Part shown: one piece after another, positions 14,538 through 22,920 of the stretch
How positions within the stretch are numbered: position 1 is the first letter of the stretch
Layout of the letters: every line of letters starts with the position of its first letter
Assembly: GCA_947623765.1 (NCBI GenBank)
Contig: CANQIG010000001.1
Location: 1 to 38,543 of the forward strand
Direction of reading: 5' to 3'
DNA from: an uncultured Clostridia bacterium
GTDB taxonomy: Bacteria; Bacillota; Clostridia; Oscillospirales; Acutalibacteraceae
DNA: 38,543 nucleotides
Program-made: the position numbers and the translations under genes
The notes under the pieces: generated by a model
What the model was told of the DNA's origin: nothing
The model's database searches: none
The model's input: only the letters and a program-made list of their open reading frames with translations

Positions 14538-16691
14538 TCAGCCGATATAGGCCCGAACGCCGTTTTGCGAGAACCGCAGAAGCGTCCGTTCCGCACCGTC
14601 CGAAAAGAAATACGTTCCGTCGTGTTCAAGCGGCAGATCGGAGACGGACGCCTCTCCGATCAAAAGCGTATACGGCGCCGTCACGCCGCAATCCGCATCC
14701 TCCGTGATGAGAAGGTCGGGCGACGCGTGGATTCCCGTCAAAGCCTTTTCTCCCGCATACACGACCGTTCTCCCATAGGCATTTACAGTCACGACGCGTC
14801 CCTTTGCGGTCACCGAACAGGAAGCATCCGGGCTGAGCATTTGATCCGTACCGTAACGGTATCGCGGCGCATCCTCGCCCGCAAGCGGGAAATAGACCGC
14901 TTCGGGCAAGAGAAACGCATCAACGGGGAACGATTCCGCGACGTGTTCCGCACAGCGGATATCCGCTTCTTTCTCGTTGACAAGCAGAAAGCGGAGCCTC
15001 TCTACGCCGTTTTCGGAAAGCGCATCGGCGACCGTCGACCCGTTCCCGGTACACTGCAGGACAAAAGCGTCCCCGTCGTGCAGCAGAGCTGTGCAGGAGG
15101 CGTAAGGCGAATCGAGGAGAAGGACACGCGTCCCGCTCCGGTTGACTTCGGTGTTCAGCGCAGCAGAAAAAAGCACGAGTACGGCGGAGAGCAGGGTTGC
15201 GGTGAGGGAAAACCGTTTTCGCACGGCACACGCGCCGAAGAAAAAGAGCAGTACGATCAGCAGGGCCGCGGGCAGATACGCGCCGGCGAGCACGGGAGGC
15301 CGCGAAAACCGTGCGGCGACCCAATGCACGACCGCGTTCTGCGCCTTCGCGAGAACGGTGCTCACAAAGACAAATGGAGAGGCCGCCGGCGCAAGAAACG
15401 GGAGAAGCAGGAGAACGGCTGCGACGATTCCAAACCGGATGAGCCAGGCGGATATGTAGAGCGTGAGGAGCGAGGTGAGCAGCCCGGTGAAATGAACGGT
15501 CCCAAAAACGTAGAGTTGGACGGGCGCGGCGCCGAGGATCGCGCCAAGAGACGCACAGACAGGGGAGAGGGCGGCGGAAACAACCCGCTTCTTTTTTGTG
15601 TCTTTGAGCTTGGTGGTCACACGTTCCAAAAGATTCGGCGAGACGGTGACCACACCGAGCGTCGCCGAAAAGGAGAGCAGAAGCGAAATGTCCCCGACAC
15701 AGAAGGGATTGAGAAGCGTCATCAGGAGAAGCGCCGCCGCGAGGGAGTTGACCGGGTCCGGCACGCGCCCGATCACGATGCCAAAGAGCAAAAGGATCTG
15801 CATGAAGCCGCTGCGCACGACCGACGGGCTCATCCCGGAGACCAGCATAAACAGGATCACAAACCCCAAAGACACGCCGGCCGCAGCCCTGCGGTTCATC
15901 CCAAACAGCCCGAGAGCGCTGAGTGCAAACTGCGCAAAGATCGCCATGTGCATTCCGGAGATCACAAGAATATGCGAACCGCCGGCGTTCCGGTAGTCCT
16001 CGTTCAGCGCGTCCGGAATATCGTCGCGCAGTCCCACGAGCATCGCGGTGAGCACAGAGCCTTCCGGGAGCGGGAACCGGTCGAGGATCTTGTCCCGCAC
16101 CGTTTCGCGCACCGCTTCGAGATAATACCCGATGGGCCGTTTTTCCGCAGAAACGACCTCGACGGAGGCGTAATCGGAAATATAGGCGCCGAGCGTTTTC
16201 CCGTCCGCCAGCTGCGAGGTCCGGGTCGAAAGACCGAATCGGTCCTCGAATTCATAAAACCGGACCGTTGCACGGACTGTATCGCCGATCTCCACGGGCA
16301 GCGCGTCCCCGTGCGTCAGCCGGACGGTAAAATCCACATTCTGCCCGGTTTCCTCCAAGCGGCGCACCCTTGCCGTGTAGCGGGAATTTCCGTAGCTTTT
16401 CCCTTCCTTCCCGAGGATCTCCATCTCCGCACGGTACGTGTTCCCGGCGTAACGCTCCACGGGCAGGACACGGACCCGCACAGAGAGCGTATACACGAGA
16501 AACGCGGCAAAGAAGACAACCGCAAAGAGAAAGACGACCGGATATTTCCGCCGCACCCGCAGGAGAAGCAGCGCTGCGGCGACCAGAAAAGAGACTAGCG
16601 CCAAAACGGCAGCCGCTGTCACGCCGAGAAAAGAGGCGATCAGGAGCGCGCCGAAATAGCTGAAGCCGATGGGGATCAAAGGCCGCGCCAT
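14538..16691 (-). CDS. comEC: ComEC/Rec2-family DNA uptake channel with degenerate C-terminal domain
   Basis: ComEC forms the membrane channel for transforming DNA. The 717-residue protein has two or three N-terminal membrane segments, then an OB-fold/DUF4131-like extracellular region (about 60-200). The multi-pass Competence domain contains GGSHILVISGMHMAIF (His240 region) and SGMSPSVVRSGFMQIL. The last 200 residues (about 510-717) occupy the place of the metallo-beta-lactamase-like nuclease domain. The expected THxDxDH motif is replaced by LLVNEKEAD (about 570-576), and the later GD and HHGS motifs are also missing. Catalytic activity is therefore doubtful. I start at ATG 16691, which has GGAAGGA 9 nt upstream, rather than at the TTG 6 nt earlier. 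It begins just after the HAD gene. Confidence 0.9.
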   Translation of the reverse strand: MARPLIPIGFSYFGALLIASFLGVTAAAVLALVSFLVAAALLLLRVRRKYPVVFLFAVVFFAAFLVYTLSVRVRVLPVERYAGNTYRAEMEILGKEGKSYGNSRYTARVRRLEETGQNVDFTVRLTHGDALPVEIGDTVRATVRFYEFEDRFGLSTRTSQLADGKTLGAYISDYASVEVVSAEKRPIGYYLEAVRETVRDKILDRFPLPEGSVLTAMLVGLRDDIPDALNEDYRNAGGSHILVISGMHMAIFAQFALSALGLFGMNRRAAAGVSLGFVILFMLVSGMSPSVVRSGFMQILLLFGIVIGRVPDPVNSLAAALLLMTLLNPFCVGDISLLLSFSATLGVVTVSPNLLERVTTKLKDTKKKRVVSAALSPVCASLGAILGAAPVQLYVFGTVHFTGLLTSLLTLYISAWLIRFGIVAAVLLLLPFLAPAASPFVFVSTVLAKAQNAVVHWVAARFSRPPVLAGAYLPAALLIVLLFFFGACAVRKRFSLTATLLSAVLVLFSAALNTEVNRSGTRVLLLDSPYASCTALLHDGDAFVLQCTGNGSTVADALSENGVERLRFLLVNEKEADIRCAEHVAESFPVDAFLLPEAVYFPLAGEDAPRYRYGTDQMLSPDASCSVTAKGRVVTVNAYGRTVVYAGEKALTGIHASPDLLITEDADCGVTAPYTLLIGEASVSDLPLEHDGTYFFSDGAERTLLRFSQNGVRAYIG

Positions 16692-16693
16692 AG

Positions 16694-17407
16694 TCAAAGG
16701 TCCTTCCCGGTCAAAAGTTCCAGAATGTCTGCATAGGACGATCCCTCATATGTCACGGGAACGGAGAGTGGGTTGTCCTTCCGCTCCGGGTTGCACCAGA
16801 TGGAAAGTATCCCTGCGTTCGCCGCGCCCTGCATATCTGCGGACAGCGAGTCTCCGACCACGATGCAGTTTTCCGGTTCCGCTCCGGGAATACCGGCGAG
16901 CACCGCGTCGAAAAAGCGCTTGTCCGGCTTCGCGTAACCGATCTCGTCGGAAATGAAAACGCCCTGTACAAAGTCCAAAATGCCGGACTGCGCAAAGCGT
17001 GTCTTTTGCGTTGACGCATTGCCGTTTGTCACGATGTAGATCGCAAAGCGCTTAGAAAGCGCCCGCAGGAGATCGAGCGCGCCGGGGTAGGGCGTGCCGC
17101 TTTTCCCGAGCGTGTCGAAGTAGACGCGGTTCATCTCGACGGGGTCGCGCGCGGGCAGCCCGGCCGCGCGGAAAAAGTCCTGAAAGCGCGTGTAAAGGGT
17201 CTGCTTATCGCAGAGTCCCTTTTCATAATTCGCCCACCAGCGGTTGTTGCACGATTCGTAGAGCGCGAGGACTTCGTCGGAAAAGGGCCGAACCACGTCA
17301 AAGCCCATCGCGCAGTATGCCGTTTGGATCGCGCGTCGCATGTCCGCGGGGAAGTCGAGCAGCGTATAATCCGCATCAAAGAGGAGAAAGCGAAGCGTGA
17401 GGATCAC
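16694..17407 (-). CDS. HAD-superfamily hydrolase, YjjG-like (nucleotidase family)
   Basis: This is a soluble 237-residue HAD phosphatase. Motif I is FDADYTLLDF (Asp11 nucleophile, Asp13 acid/base). Motif II is YIVTNGNAS (Thr/Asn). Motif III is around YAKPDKRFF (Lys), and motif IV is VVGDSLSADMQGA. A helical cap lies between motifs I and II. The closest family I recognise is YjjG, which dephosphorylates non-canonical pyrimidine nucleotides, but other substrates are possible. The GTG start at 17407 overlaps the DUF1294 stop (GTGA) and is preceded by AAGGAAAGG. comEC starts two bases after its stop, so it is firmly within this - strand operon. Confidence 0.85.
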   Translation of the reverse strand: MILTLRFLLFDADYTLLDFPADMRRAIQTAYCAMGFDVVRPFSDEVLALYESCNNRWWANYEKGLCDKQTLYTRFQDFFRAAGLPARDPVEMNRVYFDTLGKSGTPYPGALDLLRALSKRFAIYIVTNGNASTQKTRFAQSGILDFVQGVFISDEIGYAKPDKRFFDAVLAGIPGAEPENCIVVGDSLSADMQGAANAGILSIWCNPERKDNPLSVPVTYEGSSYADILELLTGKDL

Positions 17408-17697
17408 CGGACCTTTCCTTGAAAGAGTTGATACGCGCTGTAAAGCAGCGCCGCGTGCAGCAGGATAAAGAGAGGGAGCAGCAGCATAAACTTCGGCTTT
17501 GTGGTTTTATGCCGGATCAGCAGCATCGTGAGGAATTCCCCGAGCGCGCCGCCGAGAAACCCGAGGAGAAGCAGAGACCGCTCCGGCACGCGCCACGCTT
17601 TCCGTCCGGCATTCCTTTTGTCCGCGGCCGTATAGACTGCGGCAAGCAGGTTGATGGACCCAAGATAGACGAGAAGAAGCGGAATCACAGGATTCAT
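17404..17697 (-). CDS. Small DUF1294 membrane protein
   Basis: The 97-residue protein has hydrophobic segments at about 4-22, 40-62 and 69-90. Between the first two it carries the DUF1294 signature: ADKRNAGRKAWRVPE, then LLLGFLGGALGEFLTMLLIRHKTTKPKF. The family is conserved but its function is unknown; the invariant charged residues lie near membrane boundaries. It is the first gene of the leftward group DUF1294-yjjG-comEC-holA-rnmV, with a weak GGAAGGCAGG ribosome binding region and a plausible promoter upstream. The next gene begins at an overlapping GTGA. Confidence 0.85.
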   Translation of the reverse strand: MNPVIPLLLVYLGSINLLAAVYTAADKRNAGRKAWRVPERSLLLLGFLGGALGEFLTMLLIRHKTTKPKFMLLLPLFILLHAALLYSAYQLFQGKVR

Positions 17698-17738
17698 ATT
17701 TTCGCCTGCCTTCCCATAGGTTTGATCGGGACATCTTT

Positions 17739-17767
17739 ATCTTACCGCAAAATGCTCCTGCGGTCAA
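17739..17767 (-). promoter_or_regulatory. Possible promoter of the DUF1294-comEC-holA operon
   Basis: On the - strand TTGACC (17762-17767) and TAAGAT (17739-17744) are 17 bp apart, about 45 bp before DUF1294. The -10 match is moderate (4 of 6), so this is a candidate only. Confidence 0.45.
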
Positions 17768-17796
17768 GCCGTGCAAAAGATTAGGAGGCCGTTTTT

Positions 17797-19113
17797 ATGT
17801 TCGTTCTTCGGAAAAAACATCTCGCCGCGGCGCTTTTTGCGCTGGTTCTCGCCGTTTTCTCCGCCATGTGGCTGCGCGGTTCGGGAACGCAGCCTGCGGT
17901 TCCGGTTTCAGCACCTCTCCCAACAGCTTCCCCGCGTCTAGCGGAGGAAACAGCAGCCGAGCCCACATACCCCGCCGCGGAGACGCTTTCTGAGGACACG
18001 AAGCTGGGAAAAGAGACACCGATCGTCGGGGTGTGGATTCCGTATATGTCGCTGATGACGCCGGAATGTACGGAAGAATCGTTCTGTGAAAACTTTGAGG
18101 AAATGCTGGACACTGCGGAACGGTTTTCCGTCAACGCTGTGTTTGTCCATGTGCGGCCGTTTGCGGACAGCCTGTACCCGTCCGATTATGAACCGTGGTC
18201 CCATATCCTGACAGGCGTACAGGGGCAGGACCCGGGATTCGATCCGCTCGCCTACATGGTGGACGCCACACACCGCCGCAAGATCCAGTTCCACGCGTGG
18301 ATCAACCCGCTTAGGATCTCCACCGGCAAAACACCTGCGATCCTTTCCGAGGACAGTTTCTATCTGCGCAACCGGGAAGACCATCCCGCTTATTTCATCG
18401 AATTTGACAGCGGTGTATATTACAATCCGGCGAGCGCGGAGATCCGGGAACGGATCGCGGAGAGCGCGGCGGAGATCGCGGAGAAATACGAGGTGGACGG
18501 CATCCACTTTGACGATTATTTCTATCCCACCGACGATGAAGGCATCGACAGCGACCAATACGCGGCGTATGTGGAGAGCACAGTGGAACCTCTCCCGCTG
18601 CACGAGTGGCGCACGGCGAACATCAACGCGCTGATCACGACGGTCTACCACCAGATCAAACAGGCAAACGAATCTGTTGCCTTCGGGATCTCGCCGCAGG
18701 GGAATCTGCGGAACAACGAGAAAATCAACGCGGATGTGTTCACCTGGTGTACGCAGAGCGGCTATATAGACTACATCTGCCCGCAGCTCTATTACAGTCT
18801 GGAGAACCCTGCTCTGCCGTTCGGGACCGCGCTGGAGGAATGGAACGCCATCCCCAGACTGGACAGCGTGAAGCTGCTTATCGGCCTTGCCGTGTACAAA
18901 GCGGGCACGGACGCCGACGAAGGGACGTGGCTCGATTCCGAGGACATCCTGATGCAGCAGATCGGGAGCGCCGAGGACTGCGGCGCGGACGGCATCCTGT
19001 TTTACGCGATCGACCACCTGCGGTTTGGGGAGGCGGAGGCGGAGCTTGCGAACGCGCAGGCCGCAGCAGAGGCGTTTCTCGACGGATCGAGTGATGCTCC
19101 GGAACAAACATGA
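17797..19113 (+). CDS. Membrane-anchored GHL10-type (DUF187) glycoside-hydrolase-like protein
   Basis: The 438-residue exported protein has an N-terminal hydrophobic segment (about residues 8-26) without a lipobox Cys, so it is probably anchored. A Ser/Thr/Pro/Ala linker follows (about 28-70). The barrel domain begins at IVGVWIPYMSL (about 76). Family features are NAVFVHVRPFADSLYPSDYEPWS, FHAWINPLR, the acidic strand VDGIHFDDYFYP, FGISPQGNLRNN and YIDYICPQLYYS. These match the glycosyl-hydrolase-like family 10 group (pfam02638). The substrate is not known; cell-wall glycans or polysaccharide are possible. The ATG follows AGGAGG (17783-17788). It stands alone, and is followed by only a weak hairpin (19118-19134). 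Confidence 0.85.
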   Translation: MFVLRKKHLAAALFALVLAVFSAMWLRGSGTQPAVPVSAPLPTASPRLAEETAAEPTYPAAETLSEDTKLGKETPIVGVWIPYMSLMTPECTEESFCENFEEMLDTAERFSVNAVFVHVRPFADSLYPSDYEPWSHILTGVQGQDPGFDPLAYMVDATHRRKIQFHAWINPLRISTGKTPAILSEDSFYLRNREDHPAYFIEFDSGVYYNPASAEIRERIAESAAEIAEKYEVDGIHFDDYFYPTDDEGIDSDQYAAYVESTVEPLPLHEWRTANINALITTVYHQIKQANESVAFGISPQGNLRNNEKINADVFTWCTQSGYIDYICPQLYYSLENPALPFGTALEEWNAIPRLDSVKLLIGLAVYKAGTDADEGTWLDSEDILMQQIGSAEDCGADGILFYAIDHLRFGEAEAELANAQAAAEAFLDGSSDAPEQT

Positions 19114-19154
19114 AGGGTTTCCGCGCTTCGGAAAAATTTGTCCAAAACGCAGAA

Positions 19155-19166
19155 TTCCTGCAGGAA
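19155..19166. repeat. 12-bp perfect palindrome upstream of the XRE-cupin promoter
   Basis: TTCCTGCAGGAA is perfectly self-complementary and ends 13 bp before the -35 hexamer of the XRE-cupin gene. Its position fits an operator for the regulator encoded downstream, but no second copy was found to confirm this. Confidence 0.3.
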
Positions 19167-19179
19167 CGCGCTCCACAAC

Positions 19180-19208
19180 TTGCAATTCTGCCCGGTTCAT
19201 GCTATAAT
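19180..19208 (+). promoter_or_regulatory. SigmaA promoter of the XRE-cupin / CoA-ligase unit
   Basis: TTGCAA (19180-19185) and a perfect TATAAT (19203-19208) are separated by 17 bp. The leader then carries a small hairpin, CTGCCGT/ACGGCAG (19232-19238 and 19245-19251), just before the ribosome binding site. Confidence 0.85.
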
Positions 19209-19274
19209 GAACGGTAAAAATAAGGATCTATCTGCCGTTTTTTGACGGCAGCAGTGAAAAAAGGAGGGTCCGGA

Positions 19275-19826
19275 TTGTCCAACGATTTTAATGAGATCGC
19301 CGCCCGTCTTCGGGAACTGCGCGAAGTCAGCGATTGCACGGTGGAACAGCTCGCAGAGGAACTGTCCATCGATCCGGAGGTATACAGCAGCTATGAAAAG
19401 ACCGGTAAAGATATCCCCATCAGCGTGATCTTCCAGGTCGCGAACAAGTTCGGCGTGGATTTTACGGAGATCGTCACCGGTGTTCCGGCGAAGCTCGACA
19501 GCTACCACATCGTCCGCAGAGGCAAGGGAAAGGTCGTCAACCGGAACCCGGAATACCACTTTGAGGACCTTGCGTACCGCTATTATGGCAAGATCATGCA
19601 GCCGCTGCTCGTTACACTGGAACCCACGGACGCGCCTGCCGGCCTCATCACGCACAGCGGGCAGGAGTTCAATCTCGTGCTGGAAGGGACCGTCATCGTC
19701 AATTACGACGGCGAGGAATTCGTCCTGAACGCGGGCGATTCGATCTACTTTAACCCGACGAAGCCGCACGGACAAAAGTGCGGCGGCGCGGAGAAGGCCA
19801 GATTCCTCACCGTGATCGCGGAATGA
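19275..19826 (+). CDS. XRE-family HTH regulator with C-terminal cupin domain
   Basis: The 183-residue product has an N-terminal XRE-type helix-turn-helix (about residues 5-62: ARLRELREVSDCTVEQLAEEL, then EVYSSYEKTGKDIPISVIFQVANKFGV). A C-terminal cupin_2 domain (about 105-183) contains THSGQEFNLVLEG, GEEFVLNAGDSIYFNP and the metal-site His in KPHGQK. Such fusions are transcription factors that bind a small ligand or metal in the cupin. I chose TTG 19275 because AAGGAGGG lies 6 nt upstream and the family start follows; the ATG-type start at 19242 lies in the leader hairpin. It is followed closely by an acyl/acetyl-CoA synthetase, so a role in sensing a carboxylate or CoA ester is a reasonable inference. 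Confidence 0.88.
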   Translation: MSNDFNEIAARLRELREVSDCTVEQLAEELSIDPEVYSSYEKTGKDIPISVIFQVANKFGVDFTEIVTGVPAKLDSYHIVRRGKGKVVNRNPEYHFEDLAYRYYGKIMQPLLVTLEPTDAPAGLITHSGQEFNLVLEGTVIVNYDGEEFVLNAGDSIYFNPTKPHGQKCGGAEKARFLTVIAE

Positions 19827-19873
19827 CCGTCAAAAAAAGGGATAAGAAAGAAAATACGATAGGGTGTTCAGAT

Positions 19874-21538
19874 ATGCTTTTGGATCGTTTCCTTCCCCGT
19901 ATCGAGTTTGACTCCTACGAGGATTTTAAAAAGAACTTCAAGATCAATGTGCCGGAAAATTTCAACTTCGGCTTTGACGTCGTGGACGCTTGGGCCGAGA
20001 GCGAGCCGGAGAAAAAAGCGCTCGTCTGGTGCGACGATCACGGCGGCGAGAAGACGTTCACCTTCACGGAGATCAAGCGCCTCTCCAACAAAACCGCAAA
20101 CTTTCTGCGCAGTGTCGGCGTGAAAAAGGGGACCGTCGTCATGCTGATCCTCCGCAGGCGGTGGGAATACTGGGTCTGCGCGACGGCGCTGCATAAGCTC
20201 GGCGCCGTGCTGATCCCGGGCTCACTGCAGCTGACGAAGAAAGACATCGTCTACCGCGGCAACTCCGCCGGCGTGCAGACCGTGATCTGCGTCAACGACA
20301 GCTTCGTCATCTCGCAGGTAGAAGCCGCGGAGGGTGAGGTTCCGACGCTGCAGAACAAGGTGCTCGTGCAGGACCACAGGGAAGGCTGGCTCAATTTCGG
20401 CGACGCCATCGAAGGGCAGTCCGAGATCTTTGAACGGCCCGAGGGCATTGAAGCGACCCGCTGGGACGATATCATGCTCGTCTATTTCACCTCCGGCACG
20501 ACGGGAATGCCGAAGATGGTCCAGCATAACTTCGCGTACCCGCTCGGCCATATCATCACGGCGAAATACTGGCAGTGCGTCGAGGAAAACAAGCTCCATA
20601 TGAGCGTCTCCGACTCCGGCTGGGCGAAGTTCGGCTGGGGCAAGATCTACGGCCAGTGGATCTGCGGCGCGGTGATCTTCGCGTACGACATGGACAAGTT
20701 CATCCCGTTGAAGCTGCTGGAAAAGATCACGCAGTATAAAGTGACGACCTTCTGCGCGCCGCCGACAATGTTCCGCTTTATGCTGCAGGAGGACGTGACG
20801 ACATTCGATCTCTCCTGCATCCATCACTGCTGCATCGCGGGAGAGCCCTTGAACCCGGAGGTCTTCAAAAAGTGGTATGAGCTGACCGGGCTGGAACTCT
20901 GCGAGGGTTTCGGCCAGTCCGAAGGGCCGGTGCTCATCGCGAACTTCCCGTGGTTCCGGCCGATCCCCGGCTCCACCGGGAAGCCATCACCGCTCTATGA
21001 CATTCAGCTCGTCGACAGCGAGGGGAATGTCTGCGAGGACGGCGAGGAAGGCACGATCGCCGTCATGGACGTGAAGCACAATCCCCCAACCGGGCTTTTC
21101 ACCGGCTATTTCAAAAATCCGGAGATGACAGAGGAGAAGCTCGGCGGGAAATATTACGATACCGGCGACGTGGCGTGGCGCGACAGCCATGGGTATTTCT
21201 GGTTCGTCGGGCGCAACGACGACGTGATCAAGTGTTCCGGTTACCGCATCGGGCCGTTCGAGGTCGAATCTGCGATGCTGGAGCACCCTGCGGTCGTCGA
21301 GTGCGCGATCACCGGCGCGCCGGACCCGATCCGCGGGCAAGTCGTCAAGGCGACCGTGGTCCTCGCGGCGGGCTACGAAGGCACGCCGGAGCTGACCAAA
21401 GAGCTCCAAAACCACGTAAAACGCGTCACAGCGCCGTACAAATACCCGCGCGTCATCGAGTATGTGAAGGAACTGCCCAAGACGCTCGGCGGCAAGATCA
21501 AGCGCGCGCAGATCCGTGCGGCGGACGCCAATCATTGA
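19874..21538 (+). CDS. AMP-forming acyl-/acetyl-CoA synthetase (ANL superfamily)
   Basis: This enzyme activates a carboxylic acid with ATP and joins it to CoA. The 554-residue product has the adenylate-forming signature YFTSGTTGMPKMVQH, then GFGQSEGPV (A5 motif). YYDTGDVAWRDSHGYFWFVGR with the hinge Asp, DDVIKCSGYRIGPFEVES and the catalytic Lys motif LPKTLGGKIKRAQIR near the C-terminus follow. It resembles the short acetyl/medium-chain acyl-CoA synthetases of gut Clostridia; chain length cannot be read from sequence. I prefer the ATG at 19874 (AGGG upstream, family-like MLLDRFLPR start). The alternative ATG at 19823 overlaps the regulator's stop and would add 17 residues. A terminator hairpin follows. 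Confidence 0.92.
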   Translation: MLLDRFLPRIEFDSYEDFKKNFKINVPENFNFGFDVVDAWAESEPEKKALVWCDDHGGEKTFTFTEIKRLSNKTANFLRSVGVKKGTVVMLILRRRWEYWVCATALHKLGAVLIPGSLQLTKKDIVYRGNSAGVQTVICVNDSFVISQVEAAEGEVPTLQNKVLVQDHREGWLNFGDAIEGQSEIFERPEGIEATRWDDIMLVYFTSGTTGMPKMVQHNFAYPLGHIITAKYWQCVEENKLHMSVSDSGWAKFGWGKIYGQWICGAVIFAYDMDKFIPLKLLEKITQYKVTTFCAPPTMFRFMLQEDVTTFDLSCIHHCCIAGEPLNPEVFKKWYELTGLELCEGFGQSEGPVLIANFPWFRPIPGSTGKPSPLYDIQLVDSEGNVCEDGEEGTIAVMDVKHNPPTGLFTGYFKNPEMTEEKLGGKYYDTGDVAWRDSHGYFWFVGRNDDVIKCSGYRIGPFEVESAMLEHPAVVECAITGAPDPIRGQVVKATVVLAAGYEGTPELTKELQNHVKRVTAPYKYPRVIEYVKELPKTLGGKIKRAQIRAADANH

Positions 21539-21584
21539 GGCGCTTTTCGGCGTTCGTTCGCAAGCGGAACAAAATCAGGAAGCG

Positions 21585-21621
21585 AAAAGAGCGATGCAGC
21601 AAACGCACCGCTCTTTTTTTT
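21585..21621. terminator. Terminator between the CoA-ligase gene and mtaB
   Basis: AAAAGAGCG (21585-21593) pairs with CGCTCTTTT (21609-21617); the stem continues inward with TGC/GCA across one mismatch. Eight T follow the CGCTC on the + strand. It lies between two convergent genes and its left arm also gives a T-run on the - strand, so it may serve both. Confidence 0.88.
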
Positions 21622-21624
21622 GAT

Positions 21625-22920
21625 CTATTCGGGAAGCAAAACGCCGAAGCAGCGCTCCGGTTCCGCGCGCGCGATGCGCACAGAGCGGATCGCCCCCGCA
21701 AGCGCCTCCGTGCTTTCGACGTACACCGGCGTGTAGTTCGCGGTATATCCGGAGTAAACGCCGGGGGAGATCTCTTCCTCAAAGAGGACCTTCTCATCGA
21801 GGCCGACCTGCAAAGCAAAAAAAGCGCGCTGACTTTCCGCCGAGATCTCGATCATCTTTCGGCTGCGGCGTTCCTTTTCGGAATTGGGCACTTGCTCCGG
21901 CATACTGTACGCCCTCGTGCCCGGGCGGCGGGAATACGCGAAAACGTGCGTCCGCGCGAAACCGATCTCCTGCGCAAACTGCAGGGATTCCATAAATTCC
22001 GCCTCTGTTTCGCCTGCGAAGCCGACCATGATGTCGGTCGTGATCGCGGCGTTCGGGAACGCCACGCGGAGGTTTTCCACAATCTCCCGATATTCCTCCG
22101 CCGTGTAATGGCGGTTCATGCGGCGCAGCGTCGCGTCGCAGCCGCTTTGCAGGGAGAGATGAAACTGCGGGCAGAGCTTATCCTCAGCCGCCATGCGGCG
22201 GATCACGTCCGGAGAGAGCGCTTCCGGTTCCAAAGAGCCGAGCCGCACGCGCTCGATCCCCGGCACATCGCAGGCCGCTTCGACGGCGTCGCAGAGATGG
22301 AGATCGAATTCCGTACCGTAGGCGGAGAGGTTGATCCCGGTCAAAACGACCTCTTTGTATCCGTTTTCGGCGAGCCGCTCCACCTCGCGGCGAATATCCT
22401 CGAGCGGCTTCGAGCGCACGCGCCCGCGTGCATAGGGGATGATGCAGTAGGCGCAGAAGCGGTTGCAGCCGTCTTCGATTTTCAGAAAGGCGCGCGTGTG
22501 TCCGGAAAACGACGCGACCGAAAGCGGCTCGAAGACCTCCCCGTCTTCGTGCGGCGCGATGTCCACAACGCGCTCGCGCGTCTCGAGAAAACGGAGCAGA
22601 TCGGGAAGAAGATGCGCGCGGTTCACCGTGCCGAGCAGGATGTCGGCCTCCTGCAGCGCCTCGGATTCCGAAGGGAACGCCTGCACCATGCAGCCTGTCA
22701 GCACGGCCACCGCGCCGGGATTGTCCTTTTTTGCCCTGCGCAGGACCTGCCGGACCTTGCGGTCGCTCTCCGCCGTCACAGTGCAGGAGTTCACGACGAC
22801 CACATCCGCCGATTCGCCGCGCGAGGCTTCGGTAAACCCGTGCTCCAAAAGCGCGGAGAGCATCGCCTCGGACTCATACTGATTGACCTTGCAGCCCAAT
22901 GTGAAAAACTTTACGTTCAT
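21625..22920 (-). CDS. mtaB: tRNA t6A37 methylthiotransferase MtaB
   Basis: MtaB converts t6A to ms2t6A at position 37 of ANN-decoding tRNAs, using radical SAM chemistry. The 431-residue protein has an N-terminal MTTase domain with cluster cysteines in LGCKVNQYESE, NSCTVT and TGCMVQ. The radical SAM motif GCNRFCAYCIIPYARGR follows (CxxxCxxC). A C-terminal TRAM-like domain contains GYTANYTPVYVES. The VLTGINLSAYG motif is also typical of MtaB rather than MiaB. ATG 22920 is preceded by GGAGGAG at 9 nt and overlaps the stop of the ABC-F gene (ATGA); a longer frame opening at 22962 would lie within that gene. Confidence 0.94.
   Translation of the reverse strand: MNVKFFTLGCKVNQYESEAMLSALLEHGFTEASRGESADVVVVNSCTVTAESDRKVRQVLRRAKKDNPGAVAVLTGCMVQAFPSESEALQEADILLGTVNRAHLLPDLLRFLETRERVVDIAPHEDGEVFEPLSVASFSGHTRAFLKIEDGCNRFCAYCIIPYARGRVRSKPLEDIRREVERLAENGYKEVVLTGINLSAYGTEFDLHLCDAVEAACDVPGIERVRLGSLEPEALSPDVIRRMAAEDKLCPQFHLSLQSGCDATLRRMNRHYTAEEYREIVENLRVAFPNAAITTDIMVGFAGETEAEFMESLQFAQEIGFARTHVFAYSRRPGTRAYSMPEQVPNSEKERRSRKMIEISAESQRAFFALQVGLDEKVLFEEEISPGVYSGYTANYTPVYVESTEALAGAIRSVRIARAEPERCFGVLLPE

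Noticed and set aside
12864..16598. A 1244-codon open frame on the + strand opposite rnmV, holA and comEC
   Set aside because: It is codon-aligned antisense. All three - strand genes are in the same phase, and they avoid Leu TTA/CTA and Ser TCA codons, which would be antisense stops. The frame ends at a CTA in comEC (codon 32). Its translation is Arg/His-rich with no recognisable domain, and the genes beneath are certain.
19118..19138. Hairpin TTTCCG/CGGAAA after the GHL10 gene as a terminator
   Set aside because: A 6-bp stem with only a short T-run after it; too weak to call as a feature.
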